A stretch of DNA of 64,000 nt, taken from Rhizopus arrhizus (lineage: Eukaryota; Mucoromycota; Mucoromycetes; Mucorales; Rhizopodaceae). Under the pieces are notes generated by a model, which made no database searches, had not been told where the DNA came from, and worked only from the letters and a program-made list of their open reading frames with translations. The translations under genes were made by a program, and so were the position numbers. Location of the stretch: positions 1,448,501-1,512,500 of the forward strand of contig JAKZZE010000005.1 in assembly GCA_024220505.1 (NCBI GenBank), read 5' to 3'. Position 1 is the stretch's first letter, and the number at the start of each line of letters is the position of its first letter. Positions 1 to 11,353 of the stretch are shown one piece after another.

Positions 1-320
1 TCAAATTGCCAAGTCTCTGGAATAGCCTTTTTCAAGATACTTTCTGGGTGCTTTGAAAGATATTTTGTCACATTATAGGCAAATTGAGCCTTACGAATCA
101 ATCCCTTTCGAATACAATAAGCATTGGCTAAACTGTCATGGCGTGCGACGAGATCCCAATTGATCAGCTCATATTCTAACCACTGAACTGCTGTCGTCTC
201 GTCTTCGGGTGTTGTCTCGGTTTCATTAATAACAAAGTCAAGTAAAGAGTTTTTTAAGGCTTGGACAACGGCTTGATGCGTATATGGCTCATCAAGATGA
301 ACACTTGCTTTGATGGACAT
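1..320 (-). CDS. Tubulin-tyrosine ligase family protein, N-terminal part (cut by window edge)
   Basis: The reading frame opens at ATG 318-320 on the minus strand and stays open to base 1, giving about 106 residues beginning MSIKASVHLDEPYT. The end of the visible part (CIRKGLIRKAQFAYNVTKYL, then HPESILKKAIPETWQ) resembles the start of the TTL fold in fungal tubulin-tyrosine ligase-like proteins, where an R-K-x-L-I-R-K segment precedes a P-E-T/S motif. Such enzymes add amino acids to tubulin or other proteins using ATP. The catalytic ATP-grasp part lies outside the window, so activity cannot be judged. No intron is needed in the visible part. The family call is from remembered similarity and is moderately secure. 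Confidence 0.6.
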   Translation of the reverse strand, partial: MSIKASVHLDEPYTHQAVVQALKNSLLDFVINETETTPEDETTAVQWLEYELINWDLVARHDSLANAYCIRKGLIRKAQFAYNVTKYLSKHPESILKKAIPETWQF

Positions 321-599
321 TTTAAAAAAATACAGAAAAATGTTTGTGTTGCAGTCACTAAAAGAGCAAGCCTCAGTTCATGGATTTTATTCAGTGAAGT
401 CTATGAGCCAATAAGACTACCTCCCCTCCCCTCCCCTCTCCCCTTTTTTTTTGCCAGTAGAGCATTATATAAAATAAAGAGGGAAGCATATCTTGCTATT
501 CTTTATACATGTTTCTAAATAAGTTTCACAATATTTATTTTTTATTTAAATATATTTTTTAAAAAAAGGTTGCCAAACTCTTCGTTCACTAAAACTTCT

Positions 600-745
600 T
601 TAAGAAGCTAAAGATCCATCCTCCACAGGACGTAGACCTGGTTTGGCGTCGTGGAAGAAAAAGTAAATGTTGACCATCTTTATCATTCCTGCAACAGTAT
701 GGTATAACAAGTGGCCGTAAATCGCACCAGGACAGCATGTGACTA
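600..745 (-). CDS. Possible 3' exon of a small unidentified gene
   Basis: A minus-strand frame of about 45 codons ends at TAA 600-602 with the peptide end HDAKPGLRPVEDGSLAS. It contains a hydrophobic stretch around AGMIKMVNIYFFF. Codon choice (many C-ending codons: GTC AAC, TTC TTC CAC GAC GCC) looks like a well expressed gene and unlike the AT-rich surroundings. Splice-like signals lie upstream (a GTAACG...CTAG stretch and a GTAAATAATT...CAAG stretch up to about 950), but I could not join exons into one convincing frame. A small mitochondrial membrane subunit would fit the size and composition, but this is a guess. No function assigned. Confidence 0.3.
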
Positions 746-1375
746 GTCACGATATAGAGAAGTACGTTACCCTATACGCCATCCTATAGTGGCCGAACCT
801 AGAACTTGCCCAGCATAACCTGCCCATAGGCACAGAAACGTAAATCAAGATCAAGTGACCAACCCTTCCTTGTGGTGTAAAGAAAGCAACAATCAGTGGG
901 CCTTTTGATCAGACAATTATTTACCTCCTGGAAAAGACGCCTGAAACCTGTAGGTTCTCTGCGTTGAACTTATCTTTACATTCTTAATCGCAGAGAGTTT
1001 GTGGTTGTGGTTACTCCGGACGTTGCTTTCTTTCAAAGAAGTGGTAAAGAAAAAAAAAAAAAAGAACAGAAAAAAATTTAGGGAATTTTAATAAAAAAAT
1101 ATGAAATTTTAAAAATGATGACGAAAGCTTAATTTTGATTGGATAAAATTTTAATTTATTCAATATGATTGGATTGTTTTTAAGCTGTATGGGAAACCAT
1201 CGTCAAAACGCGTCTTGCACTAAAAAAATAATGAGAACGGCAAAATAAACAAACAAGCCCACGTCTTTAATATAATTTGTAGAGAAAAGGCTGTTTTTAT
1301 TTATTGTGAGATAATAATAAATAAAAAGGTTTTCATTGAAAGAAGCAGTTAAACTTGTTTATTACATAATGTCTA
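746..1375. other. Intergenic, possible upstream exons of the 600-745 gene
   Basis: From 746 to about 1040 the base composition is more GC-rich than the flanks and has splice-like dinucleotides on the minus strand, so it may hold the 5' exons of the small gene ending at 600. From 1040 to 1375 the sequence is AT-rich with homopolymer runs and is probably the 3' flank of the UTP6 gene. I see no RNA gene. Confidence 0.3.
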
Positions 1376-3633
1376 TTATTTTTTTTGAATTAATCCTTTT
1401 ACTTTAACATCAAAAGATTCCTTGTTTGCAACTTCTTTGCATGCTCTATTGTACACTTGATTTGCCTTTTGTAATTTGTTTTGGGAATAAAGATATGAGA
1501 GATAAGTAATATAAGGTTCTGTGATAAATGCGTAAGTACATACTGTATACATGATCATCATTTACTTTTACCTTCTTTGTCAGCACTATCTAAACCTATT
1601 AACTTTTCAAAGAGTGGTTCTACATGTTCTGGCCCTGTTTCTTCATCCCCAAGTTGATTCTCAATCTCTAAGCATCTCATAATAAATTGATAGGTGGGAT
1701 AGGAGTTCTTTAATATCTTTTTATATACACTTCTTGCAAATTCAATGCCTCCGGTCTTTGAAGCCCATTCAACATAACTTGATTGTATCAAAATTCTGAT
1801 TTCATTACGATCCGCTGATTCAGCTGTCATTGAAGGCAAAAGCATTGTAACTCTATCGCAAGCTTTGGAAAACAGACTATCAGTTTCTTCAGTGCTCAAC
1901 GTTTTCTTCTCGCACTGATCAAAGATCCAGTCCTTGTATGATGTCCACAATAAGAGTGATTCAGGGTTGGATTCTAATCCTTGTACATATATGTTTGACT
2001 GAGCATCTGTATCGGATAACTGTATTTTGAATAACCAAAGTAAACTTGAATCCTTATGAGCCTTCAGACCCTTTTCTACTACATTCTTAGCCTTTTCAAA
2101 ATCCTTTTGGTTCATAATAAATTGCGTCCAGTCTTCATATAATTTTTTAGATAACGACCCCTTTTTTTCGCATGCTTTAAATGTCCTTTGTGCCAACTTG
2201 GTCAAGTAGAGCTTCAAGTTTTCTTCACCTGCTATTGTGTGCCAATTCAAAATAAATTCAATGTAAAGCTCACTCATTTCTGATCCAGGTAAATCATTCA
2301 ATGCACTTTCATATTCTTCAACACATTTTCTTAAAGCAGGAATAAAGGCAGGATCTGATACTGATATATAGTCTCTGTGTTCATCCTTTCCTTCGTTGCG
2401 AGCTACAAATAAATGTCTTTCGGAAAGATAAGCGCGTGCGGCTGGAACTTGATTCATATCACGGCGAATGGTTTCATAGATATAATCAATGTGCTTCTCA
2501 GTGTTGGTGAATTCACGATAAATGTCGATAAACTTTTTGCGAAATTCAATTTTTTGAGAAATGGCTAAATTATATTCAATCATTAGTTATGATTTGCATA
2601 ATAACTTTTTTTTATACCTTGAATAGCATTATCGTAAATAATCTTTGTCAAAAGACCATTCAAAATAGGATTATTGGTTTCTTCCAAAGACTTGGCCTCT
2701 TCTTCAGATAACTTCAGTTTCTTTTCTTCACCCTGTTCCTCCTTCCATGCATCATATTCTTCCCCAGTAACAGTCGGAAGTTGGATATTGTCTTCCTCAC
2801 TCACATCCACCTGCATTGCATCAATATCCTTCTTTTCATCTGCTTCTTCATCAATACCCAAAATACGTCTTCTAAGCTTGATTTTTTCGATATATATCAA
2901 TTCCAAGCGGAAATACTCATGCCACAGCAATTCATTCTCGGGCATCAAACGAATGGCTCTTTGCATTAACGTTCTGGCTGCTGCTATATTCGAGTTGTGT
3001 TCATTCTCCCAAGAGGCAGCCATGATCCATAGTGAGGCGTTCATTGGATGAAATTGAATAGCCCTACATTCATAAATTAGTTTTCTAAAGCTGCTATTTC
3101 TTTTTGCTGCACTTTACTGGACAAAGATACCAGACAAGACATTGCTTGAATCATTCTTTTTTGCGAAATCAATATATTGCAACCACAACGTAATGTCGCC
3201 CGTAAACTTTTTTGTGGCTCTTTTGAATAGACCGTAGATGCGTTTGATACCAGAAAATTCCAAGTTTTTTTCTTTAGAATCTAAAATGAGACCTACAAAG
3301 AGAAAAGTATAAGTCGTCGTCTTTTTTTTTTTTTTTAATCAAGTCTTTACCTAAACGCTTCATTCTCTTTTTACGAAGTTCTTCCAGATTCATTTCATAT
3401 TCAATACTTCTCAAAAAATCGATTTTTTGTTTAATACGACGATGTAAAGCATATTCAAAATTAGTGCGTTTTTTAATGATGGATTTGATCTCGACCTGCA
3501 GCACGAAAAATGTCAATTAAAAAACCAATTTAAAATCATTGTCTTAATTTACTGGTGTAAATATTTTTTTGCGTTCAAGAGCTTCAAGCTCAGGAAGCAT
3601 ACGTTCCAGTTGATATTGTACTGATTCAGCCAT
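1376..3633 (-). CDS. UTP6: U3 snoRNP-associated protein UTP6 (HAT-repeat)
   Basis: Six exons on the minus strand: 3553-3633, 3351-3495, 3118-3292, 2618-3063, 1572-2564 and 1376-1518. They join at GT-AG sites into 1983 nt, 660 residues. The start MAESVQYQLERMLPELEALE followed by VEIKSIIKKR, an RRIKQK segment and an LEELRKKR segment is the UTP6 N-terminus. HAT-type helical repeats follow (WLQYIDFAKK, LWIMAASWE, LLWHEYFRLEL, SLLLWTSYKDW). UTP6 is part of the small-subunit processome, where U3 snoRNP directs early 18S rRNA processing in the nucleolus. At 660 residues it is longer than yeast Utp6 because of an acidic insert near EEADEKKDIDAMQVDVSEED. All introns are 50-57 nt. The gene looks intact. 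Confidence 0.93.
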
Positions 3634-3718
3634 GTTGTTTTTTACAAGTTAAAAAAACAAGAAAGTTTAATAAAGCAAAAGACTGTTATTTATTATAAGC
3701 CACACATATCTCATTATC

Positions 3719-4481
3719 TTAAAAGGCGGCATTCAAAAAATCGAGCAATTGTGAGCGATTTTGGTCTTCCTTTTTATCCTTGGCCGTTTTCTTAACCTTC
3801 AATTTTAACTACAAGGTTGCCCATGAGCTGGCTTGAATAGCACGAAGCGTTATGCACACATACCTTTTTTCCTGTGATTGCATTTCTTCGGTCCTCCTGA
3901 CACATAATCATTTAATTAATTGAAAAAACTTTCCCAAATACCCTGTCTCGCCCTCAATTTACCTTGTGTTCTTTCCTGTGTTTCTTCTTGTGTGATTTCT
4001 TTCTATGCTTCTTTTTCTTTTCATCTAAAAGTTACAGATTATATAATCAGAAAACAGTATCTTTTTTTTTTAATTCATACCTTCAGAAGAATCACCACTG
4101 ATACTACTGCTACCACTATCACTACTTTCGTCATCAGAAGAATAATGTCTTTTCTTTCTCTTTTTTATATCTTTATATATTTGTGGATTATTTATATATC
4201 AACAGATTGTATGTTTTATTCGATGGTTTTGTGTTCCATAGAAAGGAATAAAGTGAGAAACGTTGTTTTTATTAGAATGTTTTCTTTTCAAGCATATTTT
4301 ACCACGATCGTATTTATCTCGTCTTTCAAAAGAACGTGAATGTCTATGTTCATGTCGACTGGGTGATCTACTTTTACGTCTGTATGAATCAGGTGAGCGA
4401 TATCTGGAAGCTGATTCCTCTATAGAAAGTTAAGTTTATCAAATTACTACACACAAGAATCCTACTTTTTCTATCGGCCAT
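3719..4481 (-). CDS. Small lysine/arginine/serine-rich nuclear protein (SR-like)
   Basis: Starting at ATG 4479-4481, six short exons join in phase to about 135 residues ending at TAA 3719-3721. The first exon is only 16 nt (MADRK). The protein has an RS-type segment (RYRSPDSYRRKSRSPSRHEH), an acidic serine stretch (DDESSDSGSSS), a lysine/histidine-rich stretch, then a conserved-looking tail with NAITGKK, KLKVKKTAKDKKED and LLDFLNAAF. The composition suggests a nuclear, splicing-associated protein. The tail motif (N-A-I-T-G-K-K followed by L-L-x-F-L-N) recalls a module I associate with plant SCI1-like small nuclear proteins, but I cannot confirm this. It sits head-to-tail after UTP6 on the same strand with about 85 nt between start and stop. 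Confidence 0.6.
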
Positions 4482-4644
4482 TCTTTGAGTTAGTGACAAA
4501 AAAAGTATTTTTTTTTGAAAAAAAAAGCCTGACCTTTCATGAGAATGGACGGAAGGACAATTATACATACACTACAAACACCCTTTATATGCACTCTTAA
4601 TAATCAAGATGAAATTTCTTGACAAATGTACTAAAGAAGTACAA

Positions 4645-4854
4645 TCATTTCTTCCTATTTTCCTGTTTACAAACATTCAAAAGAGTATACAACTTTTCTT
4701 TACAAAAATGGACAAGGAAATATTGTTGATGAGCACAGAGTTGAGCCGATAGATCTTGTAATTGATAAGCTGTTTGCAATCGAAATAATAAGTTCTCGTG
4801 CTCGATTTCTAATGAATAAACTTTCCAGAAAGACCTTCTAATTCTGCAATGCAT
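4645..4854 (-). CDS. Small ORF, possibly the last exon of a gene broken by a transposon
   Basis: A 69-residue frame opens at ATG 4852-4854 and ends at 4645. It has protein-like codon use and a helical look (SLEIEHENLLFRLQTAYQL, LSAQLCAHQQYFLVHFCKEK). I do not recognise the family. ATG CAT TGC AG at the start could equally be a 3' splice acceptor, making this the last exon of a longer gene. A Tc1-like element relic begins about 10 bp upstream (4865), so the 5' part may have been lost or displaced by that insertion. An intact small coiled-coil protein is the alternative. Confidence 0.3.
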   Translation of the reverse strand: MHCRIRRSFWKVYSLEIEHENLLFRLQTAYQLQDLSAQLCAHQQYFLVHFCKEKLYTLLNVCKQENRKK

Positions 4855-4864
4855 CCGGATGTAG

Positions 4865-5930
4865 ATGAAAGGAATAGTGAGAGTGTTGTTAATATGGAAT
4901 TATACAATAAGCGACGCTATATATTTTATTCTGATGACGAGTAAGCTAGATTTTTTCACCTATTTTTTCTTTAATAAAAGCCTAAGTGCTTCTACTGTTG
5001 CGAGACAATTAGGAATTCATATTCGTGTGGTCCAGAGATGGGTAAAATGCCATTACAAAGATTCTGAAGGCATTTTCGATAAATAGAGAGAATCAGATTG
5101 CTGTGTTCTTGAGGAGGAGCATAAGCATTTTATTTTAAATTATATTGATGAGAATCCTTCTACTGTTTTAACTGGGATGATAGAAAGTTTAACGCAGAAC
5201 TTCATTGAACTTCAATTTTCTCGTAGCACTGTTTATAACTTTATGGCATCTAAGTGCAATATATTCATTAAATAAGCGCAATTCCACCCTGTGGGAAAGA
5301 AATAGCGGAGAAAAGATGCAGCAATGGTATGATTGGATTCATAAATGGTAGCAAACTGACTTGGATTTTACAACAAGCTACATCTTTTTTGATGAATCAA
5401 TCTTTCATATTAATCTGAAGCAAAATATGGCTTGATTAGAGAAGGGAACTCCTCCAATATTTACAATGCCGACAACTAAAGCAAACACAATATCAATCTA
5501 AGATACAATAAATACCACTGGCTTAACTAATGTTAGTTTGAGAGTTCCAAAGCGTATCAAAAAGAGAAAGCTTGGACAAGAGACTAATTGTTATAGCGCA
5601 AGAACAGTGACAGGGCATTATTTGAACTTTTTTAAATGCTACCCTTGATGAAATGGACAAGTATTCAGAAATAAAGGAGCATTACTTTGTCATAAATAAT
5701 GTTCCTATCTATAACTTAACCGATATAGGAAAGTATATTCAATCCCGATTATATCGACATGTATATCCTCCTCTGTACTATCCTGAACTGAATTCAATTG
5801 AACAATTCTGGTCCGTTGTCAAAAGTAAAATGAAGCGAACTGAATTTTTGGGAAAAGGATCATTAATGACTATAATTAGCGAAGCATGTGATAGTTTATA
5901 TTAACTTCAAAGACTTTGTTTCTCATTCTG
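4865..5930 (+). mobile_element. Tc1/IS630-type transposon relic (HTH plus DDE_3 transposase pseudogene)
   Basis: Scattered frames read in order as one transposase. An N-terminal helix-turn-helix part (SASTVARQLGIHIRVVQRWV, about 4980-5045) is followed by a first catalytic region (FFDESIFHIN, about 5385), a linker (RVPKRIKKRKLGQE) with TVTGHYLNFF, and the C-terminal part at 5653-5904 (YYPELNSIEQFWSVVKSKMK). In this family the second catalytic Asp lies in a V-x-D-N-x-P-I-H-type motif; here it reads VINNVPIY, so the Asp is lost. Several stops and frameshifts confirm it is dead. A related, more decayed copy lies at 38590-39285. Confidence 0.75.
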
Positions 5931-6344
5931 CTAAAAAATTAGGTAAGTGCCTCGACAAAGAAAGGTTATAAAAATTTCATTCCAAATTTAGGAAGCCAAA
6001 TTTTGATGGAGCATCTGGTTTTTGAGATATTTGCACATAATAAAGTTGAGAAATAAGAAGGAAATAGTGCTTGAAAACCTAATAAATGAGTTTCCATGTA
6101 GCCTCTTTATTAGATTTCAAGACGAGAGGGAAAACCGAATTAATCAAATTACGCCTTTATATAGGAAATGGAATTATTCAGGAACCAAATTGAATTCATC
6201 AATTATATAATCAGCTTGATGAACAATATATATTTTTTATATGACTAATATCAGAAAAGAGCCTTAAAGAATATGTAATAAGTAATATTATGTATTCAGT
6301 ACTTATTATTGGATGGCAACAACCTTAACATTTTGTGAGACAAC
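5931..6344. other. No gene seen; probable 3' flank of the transposon relic
   Basis: AT-rich sequence after the transposase end. A short open stretch at 6022-6210 has no recognisable motif. The beginning may be the 3' flank of the Tc1-like element, but I could not identify its terminal inverted repeats. Confidence 0.4.
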
Positions 6345-6720
6345 TCATGAGAAGCAGACCATGTGGGGGTCTAGTACGAGCATCTATAGGATGAAATTGA
6401 TCCAATTCAAATATGATAGAATACATAATTCGTCAGCAAAGGATACAAGGAACAACTGCACGATTTGGATAAGGAGCCTGTCAATAAGAGCTTTAAAAGA
6501 AACTACAAAGGATTGTCAATAGTACCAAGCATTTGTAATCAATTAAGCATGTTGAGGCAGTGAACTTCATGTTTTTTAAGTGTCCGAATCGGATAGAGAG
6601 AACAAGGATTGGCTTTGCCTTCAGGAAGCCATCCAAGACACCATTTTATGCAATAGCTACGTTCTGCTCTTGTCACTGGTAACCAAAAGATTGGTTTAAA
6701 AAAAAAAAAAAATACTTGAA
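6345..6720 (-). mobile_element. LINE ORF2 3' end relic, minus strand
   Basis: The minus-strand frame around 6700-6545 reads KPIFWLPVTRAERSYCIKWC, then LGWLPEGKANPCSLYP and HCLNMLN. This matches the ORF2 C-terminus of the better LINE copy at 26118-27317 (LDPILWLPMAHEERSRCLRW). The DNA at 6360-6520 resembles the relic at 57750-57910 (shared gtctagtacgagyatcta core). The fragment has stops and frameshifts and no RT core. It is the 5'-truncated tail of a LINE insertion in minus orientation. Confidence 0.7.
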
Positions 6721-7487
6721 GTCTACAAAAAATTAGAAAAATTTCAAACAAATATTAAAGTAATTATAGAGTGATTCTATGTAATAAAATATCCCAAACA
6801 AGCTGTAAAATTGCCTACAACATACATTTTCTTTTCATGTATTTCAAAGATATTTTATTTTTCTAGAAAAGGAATTTTTCGTGCAACATGCAGCCATAAA
6901 AGACGAATTTTTAAGCGTGCGGCGACATCGAAATCTGTAATATGTTAATAATAATAATAATAAGTTAAATTATACAGTTAATGAGTTTACGATATTCAAT
7001 GTATCGTTCAATCATTACTTCTGATGTGTGTCGTTCATGATCACGGATAACTCGACTGACATATGTTAAAGTATACAAGAAACACAGAAGCAACTCAATT
7101 TTCATTGGCAACTACAAATATTAATCTGAGTATATAATAAAGTAGCATAATACCCTTACACAGTGGTAAGACAAATCTGATATGGTCTGATTCAGAAAAA
7201 AAAAAGAAGACTAGATTGAGAAGAAATATAGACACAAATGTGTATAATTAAAAAATTGGAAAAAAAAATATAAGTTAAGAAAGATACATTTATTCAAAAG
7301 ATAATTTCTGTTTATTATACCTTTATTCATTAATTGATTTAAATAGACTTAAAAGAAAACTAAATAATGCAAAGAAAAGTGATACTCGTCTTGCACCAAA
7401 CTTGAGGTTTTACAGAATATCAAATTTGATTTGTTTTACAAATTTTATTAAACAAAGTTGCTTTTCTTCTTCTTTTCTTTATTCTTA
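6721..7487. other. No gene seen; upstream region of the FAD monooxygenase
   Basis: AT-rich spacer with a TAA trinucleotide run near 6943-6965 and oligo-A stretches. No frame with recognisable motifs. The last few hundred bases should contain the promoter of the gene starting at 7488, but I cannot point to a defined element. Confidence 0.4.
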
Positions 7488-8711
7488 ATGACACAGTTTA
7501 AAGTCTTGATTGTTGGTGGTGGCCTTAGTGGCTTGATGCTTTCCAATGTCTTAAAAAGCCAAGGTATTGTCTGTGAAGTCTTTGAACGAGACTCGGATCC
7601 AGATGCACGTCATCAGGGTTTCTCTACCACTTTTCATGAAGGACTCAAAGCCCTCAAGGAACACATGTCAAAGGATCGATTGCAAGACTTTGGTAAACAA
7701 GTAGGTGTGGATCATGAAAATAATGCTGGTGGCATATCTTTCATGTTCTTTGATAGTCAAAGGAACCTAGAACTTGCTTCATTTGAATTGCCTGCCTATC
7801 AAGGGTATCGTATCAATCGAAAACGATTTAGAAATTGGCTCTTGAAGGGTGCAGAGGAGACGGTTCGCTGGAACAAGCAGGTGAGTCACTATGAGGAATT
7901 TGAAGATCGAGTTGAGGTTATCTTTAAGGATGGAACACGTACGGTAGGAGACCTTCTTGTGGCCGCAGATGGTTGCTTGTCTATCATCGCTCATCAATTA
8001 CTCGGAGATGAAAAGTTCAATCAGCTCACACAGATCAACCCTATTCATGGGTATGCCTGCTGTCGTTGGATAACAGAGAGCGAGTGGAAGCAGATCGCAA
8101 AGAAAAGAAACCAGATCACGATTGTCGTTGGAAAGGCAGCGGATGGTGTGAGTTTTAGTTTGTTTTTCTCGTTGAATAGAATTGATCGAAGTCGTGGTGA
8201 GCCCTTTGAGGTCTTTTGGTTTCTCAGTCGTTCTGATCAAGAACCTTTAATCATCTCTCCAGATGGTTCAAATCAGATCAAAGTCATGAATACTCTTAAA
8301 TCATGGGCTTCTTCAGCCTATGAAGGTGCTTACAGACAATTGATCGTTGGAACTCCTGATGATACGCCTGTCAAAGGAATCACCATTCGAGAAAGAGAGC
8401 CTGTCTATAATCTTTTGATGTCCCCTCACCGTCGTGTGGTCTTGATGGGCGACTCGGCGCATCCAATGACCATGTTTAGAGGAAATGGTGCGAATCAAGC
8501 TATTTTGGATGCAGGCTCATTGGCTAATGAAATAAGAAATATTGTCTTTAGTCAAAAATCATTAAGTAAAGCTGTCGATGACTATTACAAGGAAATGATA
8601 CCGCGCAGTCGACAAGCCATAGCTGATTCTCATCTTACTGCTGAAATAATACATAATCAACCGGATGAATTAAGTCACTTGATTAGTCAAAGAAAGAAAA
8701 AAGAAGTATAA
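7488..8711 (+). CDS. FAD-dependent monooxygenase (aromatic hydroxylase/UbiH-like)
   Basis: A single-exon gene of 407 residues. The frame is open upstream to 7458 but has no ATG there; the first ATG (7488) puts the Rossmann start MTQFKVLIVGGGLSGL at the very N-terminus, as usual for this family. Residues 9-15 carry the FAD-binding G-x-G-x-x-G, an acidic residue ends the second strand (CEVFERD), and the second FAD motif G-D-x-x-H-P is present near residue 320 (VVLMGDSAHPM). Such class A flavoprotein monooxygenases use NAD(P)H and O2 to hydroxylate or epoxidise aromatics and other small molecules. The substrate cannot be read from sequence. Neighbours give no pathway context. No truncation or lesion seen. 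Confidence 0.85.
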   Translation: MTQFKVLIVGGGLSGLMLSNVLKSQGIVCEVFERDSDPDARHQGFSTTFHEGLKALKEHMSKDRLQDFGKQVGVDHENNAGGISFMFFDSQRNLELASFELPAYQGYRINRKRFRNWLLKGAEETVRWNKQVSHYEEFEDRVEVIFKDGTRTVGDLLVAADGCLSIIAHQLLGDEKFNQLTQINPIHGYACCRWITESEWKQIAKKRNQITIVVGKAADGVSFSLFFSLNRIDRSRGEPFEVFWFLSRSDQEPLIISPDGSNQIKVMNTLKSWASSAYEGAYRQLIVGTPDDTPVKGITIREREPVYNLLMSPHRRVVLMGDSAHPMTMFRGNGANQAILDAGSLANEIRNIVFSQKSLSKAVDDYYKEMIPRSRQAIADSHLTAEIIHNQPDELSHLISQRKKKEV

Positions 8712-10030
8712 ATAATAAGCATTCACTTTTTTAATTGAATTAATATTTGTATACAAGAATTTTTATTTTTATTTTCACATATTTAATAAAAGTCCTATAT
8801 TGAAAAACGAAATCTCAAATCATTTGCAGAGTTGACTATAGAACAGTATCGGTTTGCTCAACTGCTGCCCCAAATAAGCTTTAATTATATGACAACTGAC
8901 ATCAAGTTACTTTCACAAGTTATATGGCATTTGATGTATATGTGCATCTATCATAGAATATTCGTTATCTTAAGCAAAATGCCTTTCTGGATGTATTTTA
9001 TTTATATTTTAATAGCATTGAAGTTAAAGCGCATTTCATTTTGCTAGTATCCAATGAAGAAGCCTATATAGAATAGCATGACTATATTCATTTACTGTCC
9101 AATCATTTGCTTTTGGAATTCAACATTTATTTTTATACTATTCTCTAAATTTCTACACAGATACTAAACAGTATTGACATGGAGGACCAAGAACTCATTA
9201 TTTATATACAGTCATGTTTCTCATGGACTAGTTTTCACTGGAAAACAGAAAGACCCTCGCCTTTTTGGCCAAACCAAAATTGCACTTATGCCCGTGTTTA
9301 TATTTTTATTCTGCGCAGATTCGATACGAAAGTCATCTCATCCTGCTGACATGCACATTGTTCCTTTCCCCCTTGAGCTTTCTTTACTTTACCTTCTTCT
9401 TAGTAAGTCATTTTCAAAGTTTTTTCACGTTTTTCATGTGCATTTGTAATAATAATTTTTGAAAAATCCTTGATTTTTTTTTTGAAAATAGGAGAATTCA
9501 GTTTATGAAGATTAAGCTCATGCCATCAATCCAACGCATAACATGTTCATTTCTGTTTATTCATGAATATAGACCTTCCTTTTATGTTCTTGGTTCATAC
9601 CTATGAGGGGACATTATTGACGCCCCACATTCTCCCCTTTTCTCTATTGCGATTTGTCTACAAGTTCAAGGAGGTTTTTGTTACTTGTCAAGGATAATTT
9701 AGAATATTGACTCCTATATGTAAGCCCTTATGCTTGAATACCTTTGAAAACACTTTAATACACGTGCATTTAAGTATAAAACACTGTTTGATGTGTATAA
9801 CTAAAAAGACGATAAGTTGCACTATAATTTTAACCATTTTACTTTTTATCAATATGCATTAAAGATCCAAAAGGGAAAACACTAAAAATTATGTATATTT
9901 TTTTTACAATTTTTTTTTAATTTCTATGAAAATGAAAGTGTACATGAAAAAGCAATAATAATTTTAACACATTTGTTGCTGTTATATTTTAAATATAAAA
10001 TTATAAATTAGAAAGTATAAAGGAGGGTTT
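8712..10030. other. No gene seen
   Basis: AT-rich spacer between the monooxygenase 3' end and the chitin deacetylase 3' end. Short open frames around 8832-9047 and 9174-9460 have no family motif and no supporting splice structure; I treat them as chance. Both genes point toward this spacer, so it should hold two 3' UTRs. Confidence 0.5.
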
Positions 10031-11353
10031 TTAAGCAAGGACCATGAGACCCATAAGAGCAGCAACTAAAAGAGATGCATTCAATTGCACAGAAGTTCCA
10101 GCACTTTTGGCAGAAGCGGATGTAGATGAACCATTGGAGGTAGAGACACTGGCACCATTGATGGCTTGATCAAAGGTGGGGAAAGTAATAGTGGTTTCTT
10201 GATAGGGGTTGGTGATGTTCATACAGGTAGCAACATCCAAAACGTGGGTGTAAGCCTTCTTGATTTCTTCATAGTGGTTCATGAAGAAAGACATGGTCAT
10301 GTTGTTGATTTCGTGAGACAAGACAACGTTACCAGTGTTGGCAAAAGTACCGTTGGAACCCATCTTGATGAAGTCTTCATAGTTTTGGTTGACAGTTTCA
10401 GCAGTGATACCAGGAGTTGTACCAGCAGCCCAATCGTCAGTATCCAAGTTCCAGAGAATAGCAGTCAAGTTCAATTGTGTAGCAATCCAACGGACACGAT
10501 CATCAATATCACCTTGAGCCTATTGTTTGTTTTAGTAAATTTTGTTTTCTTTCAAAACTATAAAAACTTACAGGACGCCAATACTTGGGAGTAATACCAG
10601 TGACGTATTTAATAGCCTTTTGAGTAAAGTAAAGTTCAGCAAGGACTTCTTGGTTAGTCAAGGTAGTCATCAATTGGTGAGACCAGGTGTGACCAGCAAT
10701 GTGGTGACCATCCTTAACACCACGGAGAGCACCGTAAGGCCAGTTGAGAACGTTAGAACCAATGTAGAACATGGATGCCTTCAACTTGTTTTGTTCAAGA
10801 TAATCATAGAAAGCATTGTGAGAACAGTTGGGCCCATCATCAAAGGTCTAGACAGCGAAATTAGTATGTTGCACAAACGTAGGAAACTAATTATATTTAC
10901 CAAACCCCAGACATCAGGTTCAGGACAAGCATAAAGATCAGCATTGATACCTTCAGTCTTAGGTGTCTTACAAGTGGTACTAGACCACCAGCAGGCAGGA
11001 TCAGTGGCAGTATCATAACCAGTCATGTCAAGACCACCAGTGGTAGCGCTTAATTTTCTGACAGGGAAATTGGGAGCCTTTGTCCAATCAATAGAGTTAT
11101 ATAATGCTTGGAACTCGGCACTTGTGTTCATTCCGTTAGAAGTAGCAGTTGTCCAGCTAGTAGGCCATTCAGCCTGGTTAATAACATAAGGGGATTGATA
11201 GGAAGTACATTCTTTAACAGGGTCGTGAGATGTAGTTTGCTCAATAGCAGGGATAGTGATATTGGTGGGATCTGTTTTACTTGTGAAATTGGTTGTAACA
11301 GCGTTAACACTGGCAATAGCAATAGCTGAGAAGATGGCAGTTTTCCAGACCAT
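10031..11353 (-). CDS. Chitin deacetylase, GPI-anchored type (carbohydrate esterase 4)
   Basis: Three exons on the minus strand (10901-11353, 10572-10847, 10031-10519) join to 1218 nt, 405 residues. The N-terminus is a signal peptide (MVWKTAIFSAIAIASVNA). The CE4 NodB domain starts at residue 152 with TFDDGP (metal/catalytic Asp), followed by the zinc-binding H-x3-H at about residues 204-208 (HTWSHQ) and the W-R-P motif spanning intron 2 (YWRPAQGD). Many N-x-S/T sites suggest glycosylation. The C-terminus is Ser/Ala-rich and ends in a hydrophobic tail (LLVAALMGLMVLA), typical of a GPI signal. It would convert nascent chitin to chitosan at the plasma membrane or wall, a major polymer of Mucoromycota walls. 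The gene appears intact. Confidence 0.93.

Noticed and set aside
10166..10594. 142-codon plus-strand frame opposite the chitin deacetylase
   Set aside because: It is the antisense shadow of a well supported three-exon gene.
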